Source of the DNA: Planctomycetales bacterium 71-10
GTDB taxonomy: Bacteria > Planctomycetota > Planctomycetia > Isosphaerales > Isosphaeraceae
DNA: 64,000 nucleotides
Assembly: GCA_001898385.1 (NCBI GenBank)
Contig: MKTT01000089.1
Location: 1,285-65,284, forward strand
Direction of reading: 5' to 3'
A model generated the notes under the pieces. The model was not told where the DNA came from, made no database searches, and saw nothing but the letters and a program-made list of their open reading frames with translations. Position numbers and translations under genes: made by a program. The first letter of the stretch is position 1; the number at the start of each line of letters is the position of its first letter. Below, in pieces: positions 17,728 through 28,293 of the stretch.

Positions 17728-20526
17728 ATGGCGACGCGGCATGTCGGTCGGATGGCGATGGCGATCGCCGCGGCGTGCTGGGCCGGGGCGGCCTCCGGCG
17801 ACGACGCGGCGGAACGCGAGGCGTTCTTCGAGGCCAAGGTCCGGCCGATCCTCGTCGCGCGCTGCTACGGCTGCCACTCGGCGCAGGCGGAGAGCCTGAA
17901 GGGGAGCCTGGCCGTCGACTCGCTCGAAGGTCTGCTGAAGGGGGGCGACCTGGGCCCGGCCGTCGAGCCCGGCAAGCCCGACGAGTCGCTGCTCATCCAG
18001 GCCGTCGCCTACGAGGACGACGCGGTCAAGATGCCGCCGAAGCAGAAGCTCCCGGAGGGCGAGATCGACGTCCTGCGGCGGTGGGTGGCCGGCGGGGCGA
18101 CGTTCCCGAAGTCCATCGCCGTCGCGCCCGCCGCGCCGGCCCGCGGCTACGACTTCGCCGAGGCCCGCAAGCACTGGGCGTACCGGCCCGTGACGCGCCA
18201 TGACCCGCCGCCGGTCGCCGACGCCTCGTGGCCGCGGTCGCCGATCGACCCGTTCGTGCTCGCGAAGCTGGAGGCCGCCGGGCTCAGGCCCTCGCCGCCG
18301 GCCGACCGCCGCACGCTCCTGCGCCGGGTCTATTACGACCTGATCGGCCTGCCGCCGACCGCCGAGGAGGTCGCCGCGTTCGAGGCCGACCGCTCGGACG
18401 ACGCCTACGCGAAGGTCGTCGACCGGCTGCTCGTGAGCCCGCGGTACGGCGAGCGCTGGGGCCGGCACTGGCTGGACGTCGCCCGCTACGCCGACACCAA
18501 GGACGGCGTGCTCATGTACGGGGACGACCGCGTCCGCCCCTACGCCTACACCTACCGCGACTACGTCGTCCGATCGTTCAACGAGGACGCCCCGTTCGAC
18601 CGCATGATCCGCGAGCAACTGGCCGCCGACGTCGTCGCGCCGAAGGACGAGCCCTGGCGGCTGGCGGCGATGGGCTTCCTGACGCTCGGCCGCGCGTTCG
18701 ACAACAACGTCCATGACCAGATCGACGACAAGATCGACGTCGTCTCCCGCGGGCTGCTCGGCCTGACGGTCGCCTGCGCCCGCTGCCACGACCACAAGTA
18801 CGACCCCATCCCCACCGCCGACTACTACTCGCTCTACGGCGTCTTCGCCGGCGCCGAGGCCCCGCTGGAACTCCCGGCGCTCGACGACCCGGGGAAGACG
18901 CCCGACCGCAAGACCTTCGAGGACGCCGCCGCCGCCAAGCGGGCCGAGATCCGCAAGTTCCTCGACGACCAGTACGCCCTCCTGTCCGAAGAGGCCCGCA
19001 AGCGGGCCGGCGACTACCTGGAACGCGCCGGGACCACCCCCGCCGATCCGCTGGAAACGGCCGTGTTCTTCATGTCCCTGGCACCCGAAGACCTCCGCCC
19101 GCCGATCGTCGCCCGCTGGCGCCGCATGCTCAAGCAACGTGCCGTCCCGGGCGACCCCGTCTTCGGCCCCTGGTCCGAATTGATGAAGCTCGACGACGAC
19201 GCGATCGCCGCGCAAGTGCCCGCGGTCCTCGCGCGTTGGTCGGGCCGCCTCGGGGTCGGGCCGGATCAGCTCAATCCGCTCGTCGATTCGGCCCTCCGCG
19301 CCGCGCCGATCACCAGCCGCGCCGACGTCGCCGGGGCCTACGCCGACCTCCTCCGCCGGGCCTACGAGGAATCGAAGGCCGCCGCGCCCGATCCCGCCGA
19401 CGCGCCTCGGCGCCAGATCCTGGAGATCGTCGCCGGGCCGGAGAGCCCGTCGTACTTCCCCCGCGGCCAGACGCAGGCGTTCATGTCGCGCGGCGAGAAG
19501 GACACGTTCGGCGGCAAGGTCGTCGAGCTGGATCGGATGACCGTGAAGGCCGCCGACCCCGCGCCCCGGGCGATGGTCCTGGTCGATTCCGACGAGCCCT
19601 ACGCCGCCCGCGTGTTCGTCCGCGGCAACCCCGCGCAGCCGGGCGACGCGGTGCCTCGGCGGTTCCTCCGCATCCTGGCCGGCGATGAGGCCCCGCCGTT
19701 CGCCCGAGGCGGCGGCCGGCTCGACCTCGCCGACGCGGTCACCGACCCGAAGAACCCGCTCACCCCGCGCGTGATCGTCAACCGGGCCTGGATGCACCAC
19801 TTCGGCGAGCCCCTGGTCTCCACCCCCAGCGACTTCGGCGAGCGCAGCACGCCCCCCAACCATCCCGAGCTGCTCGACGACCTCGCCGCGCGGTTCGTCG
19901 AGGGGGGCTGGTCGCTCAAGGCGCTGCACCGGATCATCGTCCTCTCCGGCGCCTATCAGCAGGCGAGCGCCGATCGGCCCGACTGCCGCGCGGTCGATCC
20001 CGAGAACAAGCTGTTGTGGAAGGCCAACCGCCGCCGGCTGGACTTCGAGGCGATGCGCGACACGATGCTCGCCGTCTCGGGCCGGCTCGACGCGACGATG
20101 TACGGCCGGCCGGTCGACGTGGCGAACGACCCGAAGGTCGCGCGGCGGACGGTGTACGGCATGGTCGACCGCCAGGGCCTCCCCGCCGTCTTCCGCGCGT
20201 TCGACTTCGCCAGCCCGGACGCCTCGGCCGAGCGCCGGCCGCTCACGACGGTCCCCCAGCAGGCCCTCTTCGGCATGAACGCGCCGCTGGTGGTCGAGCA
20301 GGCGAAGGCCCTGGCCGACCGCCCCGAGGTCGCCGGCGGCGACGACGCGGCGGCCGTCGCGGCCCTCTACCGCCTGGCCCTCGGCCGCGCCGCCGAGCCC
20401 GACGAGGTCGACATGGCCGGCCGCTTCCTGCAAGCCGCGGCCGGCGGCCCGGCCCCGGCGCTCGCCCCTCGGGCGCAGCTCGCGCAGGTGCTCTTGATCT
20501 CGAATGAGATGATGTTCGTCGATTGA
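17728..20526 (+). CDS. Exported PSCyt1-DUF1549-DUF1553 haem protein
   Basis: A 932-aa exported protein: signal peptide (MAMAIAAACWAGAASGDDAA), Planctomycete cytochrome-c domain with C46-x2-C49-H50 (RCYGCHSAQ), DUF1549/PSCyt2 (LRRVYYDLIGLPPTAEEVAA; WGRHWLDVARYADT; GLTVACARCHDHKYDPIPTA, a second CxxCH-like motif), then DUF1553/PSD1 (NPLTPRVIVNRAWMHHFGEP; FASPDASAERRPLTTVPQQA). These proteins are characteristic of planctomycetes and nearly always precede a DUF1501 gene, as here (29-nt gap). The presumed role is extracytoplasmic electron transfer coupled to oxidation of a complex substrate. Start ATG 17728 follows a GGAGGGGAGGGG tract and begins the signal peptide. Confidence 0.93.
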   Translation: MATRHVGRMAMAIAAACWAGAASGDDAAEREAFFEAKVRPILVARCYGCHSAQAESLKGSLAVDSLEGLLKGGDLGPAVEPGKPDESLLIQAVAYEDDAVKMPPKQKLPEGEIDVLRRWVAGGATFPKSIAVAPAAPARGYDFAEARKHWAYRPVTRHDPPPVADASWPRSPIDPFVLAKLEAAGLRPSPPADRRTLLRRVYYDLIGLPPTAEEVAAFEADRSDDAYAKVVDRLLVSPRYGERWGRHWLDVARYADTKDGVLMYGDDRVRPYAYTYRDYVVRSFNEDAPFDRMIREQLAADVVAPKDEPWRLAAMGFLTLGRAFDNNVHDQIDDKIDVVSRGLLGLTVACARCHDHKYDPIPTADYYSLYGVFAGAEAPLELPALDDPGKTPDRKTFEDAAAAKRAEIRKFLDDQYALLSEEARKRAGDYLERAGTTPADPLETAVFFMSLAPEDLRPPIVARWRRMLKQRAVPGDPVFGPWSELMKLDDDAIAAQVPAVLARWSGRLGVGPDQLNPLVDSALRAAPITSRADVAGAYADLLRRAYEESKAAAPDPADAPRRQILEIVAGPESPSYFPRGQTQAFMSRGEKDTFGGKVVELDRMTVKAADPAPRAMVLVDSDEPYAARVFVRGNPAQPGDAVPRRFLRILAGDEAPPFARGGGRLDLADAVTDPKNPLTPRVIVNRAWMHHFGEPLVSTPSDFGERSTPPNHPELLDDLAARFVEGGWSLKALHRIIVLSGAYQQASADRPDCRAVDPENKLLWKANRRRLDFEAMRDTMLAVSGRLDATMYGRPVDVANDPKVARRTVYGMVDRQGLPAVFRAFDFASPDASAERRPLTTVPQQALFGMNAPLVVEQAKALADRPEVAGGDDAAAVAALYRLALGRAAEPDEVDMAGRFLQAAAGGPAPALAPRAQLAQVLLISNEMMFVD

Positions 20527-20555
20527 TCCCCGCATCCTCCCGATCGAGGCCCGCC

Positions 20556-21995
<1,440 letters not shown>

Positions 21996-22006
21996 GCGCC
22001 GCGCCG

Positions 22007-22012
22007 TATAAT
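22007..22012 (+). promoter_or_regulatory. Candidate -10 element for the HEPN module
   Basis: A perfect TATAAT lies 29 nt before the ATG at 22042, in the 46-nt gap after the DUF1501 gene. No good -35 hexamer is seen at 16-18 nt spacing, so this is only a candidate. It suggests the two-gene module is transcribed on its own rather than only by read-through. Confidence 0.35.
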
Positions 22013-22041
22013 CGGACGTGACGACCCCAAGGAGGCGACCC

Positions 22042-22560
22042 ATGTCCACGACCCCCGAAAGCCCCCCCAAGACCCTCAAGGACTTCCTCCTCGCCAAGGC
22101 CGACGAGTACGGCGTCCGCGATCGGATCCGCCGGCGCAAGGAATGGCTGGACGCCGTCCGACGCCTCTACGAACAGCTCAAGACCTGGATGCGCGAGGCG
22201 GATCCGGAAGGGCTCCTGGACGTGGTCCCTTACGAAGTTCAGCGCACTGAGCATGGGCTCGGCACCTTCGACGCCCCCGCCCTCCAGGTCTGCTTCGGCC
22301 CGGCGGAGCTATCGATCGAGCCGATGTCCTCGGGCCCCTCGCGCTATCTCTTCGAAGTCGCGACCGGATGCGATCGATCCTACACCGGCGAGATCGCCCC
22401 GCGATTCCAGGGGCGCGTCGATATTTCAAACGGCCTGCGCAAGTATAACTTCCTGCGAGAGGCGGCCCGGTCGGAGGTATGGCGGACCTGGGACGGGAAG
22501 CGCCTTGAGATCCTCGATCAGGCCCGCTTCGAGGCGATCCTCAAGGAATTGCTCGCGTGA
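22042..22560 (+). CDS. Unknown partner protein of the HEPN module (172 aa)
   Basis: A soluble 172-aa protein of no family I can name. The N-terminal half is helical and basic (DRIRRRKEWLDAVRRLYEQL, KTWMREADPEGLLDVV). The C-terminal half looks like a small beta-rich domain (PALQVCFGPAELSIEPMSSG, RYLFEVATGCDRSYTGEIAP) followed by a helix ([18 protein letters not shown]). GGAGG (22031-22035) lies 6 nt before ATG 22042. Its stop overlaps the start of the HEPN gene by 4 nt (GTGA), so the two are coupled. By position it could be the antitoxin or targeting subunit of the pair. Its base composition is visibly less GC-rich than that of the neighbours. Confidence 0.75.
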   Translation: MSTTPESPPKTLKDFLLAKADEYGVRDRIRRRKEWLDAVRRLYEQLKTWMREADPEGLLDVVPYEVQRTEHGLGTFDAPALQVCFGPAELSIEPMSSGPSRYLFEVATGCDRSYTGEIAPRFQGRVDISNGLRKYNFLREAARSEVWRTWDGKRLEILDQARFEAILKELLA

Positions 22561-23111
22561 TCCGCACCATCGACGACGCACGCAACTGGCACTCCTCGGT
22601 GCAGCGCCTCGCCGGCCTGGTGAATCGGCTCGCTCGGCGATATTGGTCGGAAGAATCCGGTTCGAAGACGCTCGCCGAGACAATCCATCGCGACGACGAC
22701 TTCCGAGAAATGGAGGCCGCCGACCTGGAGCAGCTCGCGAAACGTGTGCTGGAGGACCTGGACGACCTCGCCGTACTCTTGATCTTTTCCGTCTTCGAAG
22801 CCCAGGTGCGGGACCTGGCCCTCGAAGGGTTGGAAGAGATTACTCCGACGATCCCCGAGCATCCGGTCCTGGTAAAGGCGATCGACGAAGCCAGGGAGCG
22901 GATCGAACACGGGAGCTTCTTTCGCCTCACCGAATCCTACGGCGCGGGACATATCGACCTTCGAACTCAGGTGGATCAGATCCGCCGCTTCCGCAACTGG
23001 GTCGCCCACGGAAGGCGAGGCCAGGCGGCCCAAAACGTCACGCCGGAGAGCGCGGCCGATCGGCTCCGACGCTTCCTGCAAGCCCTGGAGCCCCCGCCGC
23101 CGGCCGAGTGA
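22557..23111 (+). CDS. HEPN-domain protein, putative RNase toxin
   Basis: A 184-aa all-helical protein carrying an RX4H motif, R146-N147-W148-V149-A150-H151 ([12 protein letters not shown]), and an upstream helix with [16 protein letters not shown] (residues 77-92). The combination of a conserved Phe-Glu helix with RN-xxx-H is the hallmark of HEPN-fold ribonucleases of toxin-antitoxin, abortive-infection and CRISPR-associated systems, in which the R and H cut RNA. It starts with GTG inside the stop of the 172-aa partner. Its 3' end overlaps the convergent luciferase-like gene by 74 nt. I infer a two-gene toxin-antitoxin or defence module; no nucleotidyltransferase (MNT) antitoxin is present, so this is not the standard HEPN/MNT pair. 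Confidence 0.75.
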   Translation: MIRTIDDARNWHSSVQRLAGLVNRLARRYWSEESGSKTLAETIHRDDDFREMEAADLEQLAKRVLEDLDDLAVLLIFSVFEAQVRDLALEGLEEITPTIPEHPVLVKAIDEARERIEHGSFFRLTESYGAGHIDLRTQVDQIRRFRNWVAHGRRGQAAQNVTPESAADRLRRFLQALEPPPPAE

Positions 23112-24111
23112 CCTCCGGTCGGACCACCTCCATCAGAAGCTCGTAAGACCTCAGCCGCGCCTCGTGGTCGAAGATGTGGCCGGAGACGATGATCTCGTCG
23201 GGCTCCACGGCGTTGACGAGGGACTGGAGCGGGGCGCGGACGGATTCGGGCGCGCCGACGAGGGAGACGCGGGTCATGCGCGCCACGGCGGCCTTCTCGG
23301 CCGGGGACCAGAGGGCCTCGATGTCGTCGACGGGGGGCGGCAGCAATCCGGGCCTCCCGCGCACGAGGTTCAGGATCGCCTGCTGGTGCGAGCTGAAGAG
23401 GCGGGCGGCCTCGGCGTCGGTATCCGCGAGGAACGCGTTCACGCCGATCAACGCGTAGGGTTCGGCCAGGGCGTCCGAGGGGACGAAGTCCTCGCGGTAG
23501 ATCGACAGGGCGTCGAACAGGTGGTCGGGCGCGAAGTGCGAGGCGAAGCCGAACGGCAGGCCCATCTCGGCCGCCAGGCGGGCCCCGAAGTCGCTGGAGC
23601 CCAGGATCCAGAGCGGCACCCCCAGGCCCTCGCCGGGGATGGCCCGGACGAGCCGACCGGGCGTCGGCGGGGCGAAGTAGGATTGCAGCTCGCGGACGTC
23701 GCGAGGGAAGGCGTCGACCTCCTGGAAGTACCGCCGCAGCGCCCTCGCGGTGGCCTGGTCGCCCCCCGGCGCGCGGCCCAGGGCCAGGTCGATCCGACCG
23801 GGGTGCAGCGACGCCAGCGTCCCGAACTGCTCGGCGATCACCAGCGGGGGATGGTTCGGCAGCATGATCCCGCCCGCCCCCACGCGGATCCGCGACGTCC
23901 CCGCCGCGACGCGCCCGATCACCACGGCCGTCGCCGCGCTCGCCACGCCGGGGATGTTGTGGTGCTCGGCCACCCAGTACCGCTCATACCCCAGCCGCTC
24001 GGCGTGCCGCGCCAGGTCCACCGCGTTCCGGAACGCGTCCGCCGCCGTCCCCCCCTGCACGATCGGGCAGAGGTCCAGCACCGACATCTTCAGGCCGCTC
24101 AAGCTCGTCAC
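23038..24111 (-). CDS. LLM-class flavin-dependent oxidoreductase
   Basis: A 357-aa luciferase-like monooxygenase. Family signatures include [80 protein letters not shown] and [20 protein letters not shown]. Members use FMNH2 or F420 on small organic substrates; the substrate here is unknown. GTG 24111 has a GGGGGG ribosome-binding-like tract upstream; ATG 24087 is an alternative. The recognisable domain ends near LMEVVRPE; the last 25 or so residues (Ala/Gly/Pro/Arg) are antisense to the HEPN gene and look like read-through extension. Confidence 0.88.
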   Translation of the reverse strand: MTSLSGLKMSVLDLCPIVQGGTAADAFRNAVDLARHAERLGYERYWVAEHHNIPGVASAATAVVIGRVAAGTSRIRVGAGGIMLPNHPPLVIAEQFGTLASLHPGRIDLALGRAPGGDQATARALRRYFQEVDAFPRDVRELQSYFAPPTPGRLVRAIPGEGLGVPLWILGSSDFGARLAAEMGLPFGFASHFAPDHLFDALSIYREDFVPSDALAEPYALIGVNAFLADTDAEAARLFSSHQQAILNLVRGRPGLLPPPVDDIEALWSPAEKAAVARMTRVSLVGAPESVRAPLQSLVNAVEPDEIIVSGHIFDHEARLRSYELLMEVVRPEVTRPAAGAPGLAGSVGADRPRSPA

Positions 24112-24192
24112 GCGAAGTCCCCCCGACCGGTCTGTCCGCCGGACGGGGAATTGTAGGAGGCGATGGGCTCGAAGGCGAATCGGTCGACACGT

Positions 24193-27100
24193 TCAAGGGA
24201 TGACCATCCGCGCAGCCTTCGACGGCTCGCGCACGAGTTGCCCCCGCATCCACGATTCCGATTCGACGACGGCCGCCGCGCCCGCATCGCCGCCCAGGGC
24301 CTCGCCCAGGCGGCGGCGGGAGGCGGCGGCGCAGAGGTTCATGTCGACGGCCTCGAAGGCGGCGACGGCCTCGCGCCAGAGCAAGGCCGCTTCTTCGTCG
24401 CGGCCCTCGATCGCGGCCAGCGAGGCGCGGATCATGCGGGCGTAGGCGTCGGGGCAGGGCATCCCCTCGCGGGCCAGGGCGCGGGCGTCGGCCGCGGCGA
24501 CGGCCAGCAGCCGGTGCCTTTCGGATGTATCGCCCGTCTCGATCGCCGCGGCGATCGCGGCGCGGGCGCGGAGGAACTTCATGGACGTCCGGACGAACTG
24601 CACGCGCAGCAGGAGCGATCGCCGCAGGGCCGGCCACGAGGCTTCCAGCAGCCGCCACGCCTCGCGCCCTCGGCCGTCGTACAGCTCGATCTGGACGGCG
24701 GCCCAGAGGGCGTCGTTGTGCTGGACGTGGTAGCCCCGGCGCGACCATCGGGCGTTCGTCGCGGCCAGCTCCGCGCGGGCGCGGGCGGGCTCGTCGGCGG
24801 CGAGGCGGACGACGGACATCAGGTAGGAGCTGAGGTTCATCGCCGCGTACAGGTCGCCGCGGTCGAGCGCCTGCGCCAGCAGGATCGGCCAGCGGCGCGT
24901 CAGCTCGCCCGTCTCGCCCTGGTGGCTGAGGGCCCAGAGCGAGAAGGCGTCGGCCGTGTTCCGCTCCCACGACACGCCCGTACAGCGGTCGCGGAAGGTC
25001 GCCTCGGCCTCGTCGCAGCGGGCCTGCGCGACGGCCCATCGCCCCTCCAGGTAGGCCGAGACCCCCTTCGCCAGCGTCACCATGCCCACGGCGTAGGGGT
25101 GCTCCACGCGGCGGGCCATCGCTTCGGCCGTGGCCAGCAGGCGCTCGGTCCGACGTCGGTTCGACCCGCCCGTCGAAGCCGCGTGGGCCGCCTCCATCGC
25201 CAGCGCCCGCGCCACCCGCGAGGGCTCGCCGGCCGCCAGCGAGAGCAGCAGCCCGCGGGCCTGGAAGTCGGCGCCCCGGATCGTGTCGACGACGCTCAGG
25301 CCCACGCCGGCCGACCAGCAGACGTCGATGCGCGCGAGGGCCTCGGGCTCGACGTCGGCCGCGTCGCGCTCGCGGAACCGCAGCCCGCGCAGCCGCAGCA
25401 GGGCGCGCCGCCACAGGAGCGACGCCAGGGCGCGGTTCGGCGTCCTCGGCAGGGTCATGCCGACGCGGGCCAGCACGTCCTGGAGGGTCTCCAATCCCTC
25501 GTCGACGTGGCCGCTGACGAGGAACTGCATGGCCGCGCGGCGTCGGCGCTCCAGCGCCTCGTCGGCCGACGCCCCCGCCGCGGCGTCCAGGTAGGCCGAC
25601 GCCGCCTCCACGCCCCGGCCGGCGTTCGCGAGCGCGTCGCCGAGCCTCGCGGAGAGCGTCGCCCTCGAAACATCGTCATGTCGGCCGATCTCGATCGCCT
25701 TGCGATAGAGCGCGGCGGCGCGCTCGAAGGCCAGGGCCTCGGCCGCCTCGTCGGCCGCGGCGGCGAAGTAGCCGGCGGCCTTCGCGGGCTCGTCGGCGGC
25801 GAGGAAGTGGACGCCCACGACCTCGGGGTCGGCCTCGCCGGACGCCTCCAGCACGGCGGCCAGCCGGCCGTGCTTCGCGCGCGAGACGTCCGGCGCCAGC
25901 CGCGCGGCGACGGTCTCGCGGACGCGGTCGTGATACGCCTCCACCTCGTCCGTCTCGGCGCGCCCGGTCCCGCGGACCAGCCTCGCGGCGCGCAGCAGGG
26001 CCAGGGCCGAGCGGCCGTCGACCGCCTCGTCGACGCAGCCGTTGAGGTCGACGAGCCGCAGGGGCCGGCCGGAGAGCGCCACGACCTCCAACACCTCGCG
26101 GGCGTCGTCGGGGAGGCGCCGCACGCGCGACCAGAGGACGTCGTCCAGGGCGAGCCGGCGGCCGGGGTCGGCGTCGGCCGCGTCCAGGTCGAGCGCGCCG
26201 GCCTGGACGTGGCGGACCAGCTCGGCGATGAAGTACGGGCTCCCCCGCGACTCCCGCGCGACGGCCTCCGCCAGCCCGCGATCGCCGTGGAGCAGCGACC
26301 CGGCGAGCGCGAGCGCCTCGCCCGGTGCCAGCGGCTCGACGCGCAGCGCGCGGGCGTCGAAGCCCCCGGCGGGCGCGTCGCCGACGCCCAGCGCTCCGGC
26401 GCTCGCCAGGGCGCGGAGCAGGGGGCTGGTCGACTCGTCCTCGGTCCGGTAGGTCGCGGCGAAGAGGAGGACGGGCGCGTCGGGAGGCCGCATCACCTCG
26501 ATCAGCATCGCCGCGCTGTCGGCGTCGCCCCATTGCAGGTCGTCCACCGCCACGATCAGCGCGCCGCGGTCGCCCAGGCGGGCGAGCAATTCCCGCAGCG
26601 CGGCGAACGCCCGGCGGCGCAGCTCCTGGAGGTCGGGCGTCTCGCGGCCCCGGCGCGACTCGCGGGCCACGGCCTCCACGCGCCGAAGGCTGGGGAAGAC
26701 GCGGGCCAGCGAGGCGACGTCGCGGGGCAGGACCGACGCCGCCTCCACCTCCGACATCCGGCCCAGCAGCCGCGCCAGCGCGTCGACCAGGCTGTCGAAC
26801 GCCTTGTACGGGACCGACTCGCGCTCGTAGCAGCGGCCGGAGAGGACGATCGCGTCGCCCCGCTCCGACTGCTCGTCGAGGAACCCCTGCAACAACGCCG
26901 TCTTCCCCGCGCCCGACCCGCCGTGCAGGTAGACCGCGACCGGCCGTCCGCCGCGGACGTCGTCGAGCGCCGCGCGCAGGGCCGCGCGATGGGCGTCGCG
27001 GCCGACGAGCGCCACGCCGCGGCCGACGGACGACGGCGGCGACGGCCCCCCCGGCGCGAGCCTCGCCCCGGGCCGCGCGACCTCGGCCGGCGCGCCCAGG

Positions 27101-28293
27101 CGTTGCAGCACTTGCGGGCCCGTCGGCCGCGCGACGGGGTCCCGCTTCAGCAGGTCGACGCACAGAGACGCCAGGTCGTCGGGGACGTCGGGGGCGAACT
27201 CGGCCGGCGAAGGGGCGTCGCGGCGTTGCTTGTCCATCAGCATCAAGATCGCGCCGCCGGCGAACGGGAGGCGGCCGGCGACGGACTCGAACAGCATGAC
27301 GCCCACGCTGTACCAGTCGCTCGCCGCGGAGACCGGCAGGGCCGCGGCCTGCTCCGGGGCCATGTAAGCGGCCGTCCCCACCAGCTTGTCGTCGCTGCTC
27401 TGGTGCCGGCCCTCCTCGTCCTGGTCGGCGGCCAGGCCGAAGTCCAGCAGGACGACGCGGCCGTCGCGCGTGACGATCACGTTGGAGGGCTTGATGTCGC
27501 GGTGGAGCTTCCCCGCCGCGTGCAGCGCCGCGACGCCGTCGGCCAGCCGGCGGGTCGCGGCCCGGATCCGGCCGAAGCGGTCGGGGCAGGGTTCGCGGAC
27601 GTACGCCAGGAAGTCGACGCCCTCCAGCAATTCCATCGTCAGATACCAGTTCTCGCCGTCGCCGATCAGCTCGTACAGCGTGACGAGGTTGGGGTGGACG
27701 ACGTCGAGCAGCGAGCGGAACTCGTGCTTGAACCGCAGGAGCGCCGCGGCCCCCGCGCGGTTCATGGTCTTCATGGCGATCAGGCGGCGGCCCTTGCGGT
27801 CGAACGCCTTGAAGACGGTCCCCATGCCGCCGCTCCCCAGCACGCCGAGCACGTCGTACCCGGCGACCACCGGCAGCCGGGGATCGCGCGGGTCGGGCGG
27901 CGCCTCGCCGGTCGTCGCGCCGGAGGAAGGGGTTTCCCGGACGTCCGTCGCGGCGTCGGACGTGGGGCCGTCCCAGGCGTCGGTCTCGCCGCTTCCCGAG
28001 GCCGTCGTGAGGGCCACGCTGAACGGCCGGTCGTCGCGCAGGGCCTCGTGGACCTCGAACTGCGCCCGCAGCGCGTCGGCGTGGTCGGGGAAGCGATCCA
28101 GGTATTCCTGAAGCGTCGGCGACTCGCCGTCCTCTTCCCGCAGGAGGAGTTCGTTGTACGCCAGGTCGAGCAGGTCGTCGGACGTGACGGAGGGGAGGCC
28201 GGCGCGATCCAGGTACGCCTCGACGCGCAGCCGCTCGCCGCGGCGCCAGCGCTCGCGATGGTCCTGCACCAGTCGCGCGACGGCCCCGGTCAT
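24193..28293 (-). CDS. Ser/Thr protein kinase fused to AAA-type ATPase and TPR-like region
   Basis: A 1366-aa cytosolic protein. Residues 1-90 are a helical N-terminal module common before planctomycete kinases (LQEYLDRFPDHADALRAQFE). The Ser/Thr kinase domain (about 146-400) has the Gly loop GSGGMG (153-158), K175, HRD (264-266), DFG (284-286) and MAPEQ. An ATPase domain follows, with Walker A GGSGAGKT (458-465, K464) and a likely Walker B ALIVAVDDLQWGD, similar to the ATPase of PknK or some transcription activators. The rest, to 1366, is helical and TPR-like. No transmembrane segment is seen. Its start overlaps the stop of the upstream ECF sigma gene by 4 nt, so the pair is coupled and the kinase may control that sigma factor. 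Confidence 0.92.
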   Translation of the reverse strand: MTGAVARLVQDHRERWRRGERLRVEAYLDRAGLPSVTSDDLLDLAYNELLLREEDGESPTLQEYLDRFPDHADALRAQFEVHEALRDDRPFSVALTTASGSGETDAWDGPTSDAATDVRETPSSGATTGEAPPDPRDPRLPVVAGYDVLGVLGSGGMGTVFKAFDRKGRRLIAMKTMNRAGAAALLRFKHEFRSLLDVVHPNLVTLYELIGDGENWYLTMELLEGVDFLAYVREPCPDRFGRIRAATRRLADGVAALHAAGKLHRDIKPSNVIVTRDGRVVLLDFGLAADQDEEGRHQSSDDKLVGTAAYMAPEQAAALPVSAASDWYSVGVMLFESVAGRLPFAGGAILMLMDKQRRDAPSPAEFAPDVPDDLASLCVDLLKRDPVARPTGPQVLQRLGAPAEVARPGARLAPGGPSPPSSVGRGVALVGRDAHRAALRAALDDVRGGRPVAVYLHGGSGAGKTALLQGFLDEQSERGDAIVLSGRCYERESVPYKAFDSLVDALARLLGRMSEVEAASVLPRDVASLARVFPSLRRVEAVARESRRGRETPDLQELRRRAFAALRELLARLGDRGALIVAVDDLQWGDADSAAMLIEVMRPPDAPVLLFAATYRTEDESTSPLLRALASAGALGVGDAPAGGFDARALRVEPLAPGEALALAGSLLHGDRGLAEAVARESRGSPYFIAELVRHVQAGALDLDAADADPGRRLALDDVLWSRVRRLPDDAREVLEVVALSGRPLRLVDLNGCVDEAVDGRSALALLRAARLVRGTGRAETDEVEAYHDRVRETVAARLAPDVSRAKHGRLAAVLEASGEADPEVVGVHFLAADEPAKAAGYFAAAADEAAEALAFERAAALYRKAIEIGRHDDVSRATLSARLGDALANAGRGVEAASAYLDAAAGASADEALERRRRAAMQFLVSGHVDEGLETLQDVLARVGMTLPRTPNRALASLLWRRALLRLRGLRFRERDAADVEPEALARIDVCWSAGVGLSVVDTIRGADFQARGLLLSLAAGEPSRVARALAMEAAHAASTGGSNRRRTERLLATAEAMARRVEHPYAVGMVTLAKGVSAYLEGRWAVAQARCDEAEATFRDRCTGVSWERNTADAFSLWALSHQGETGELTRRWPILLAQALDRGDLYAAMNLSSYLMSVVRLAADEPARARAELAATNARWSRRGYHVQHNDALWAAVQIELYDGRGREAWRLLEASWPALRRSLLLRVQFVRTSMKFLRARAAIAAAIETGDTSERHRLLAVAAADARALAREGMPCPDAYARMIRASLAAIEGRDEEAALLWREAVAAFEAVDMNLCAAASRRRLGEALGGDAGAAAVVESESWMRGQLVREPSKAARMVIP

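Noticed and set aside
22557-23111. Reading the HEPN pair as a standard HEPN/MNT toxin-antitoxin system
   Set aside because: The partner shows no nucleotidyltransferase GSxxxGxxxxxSDxD motif.
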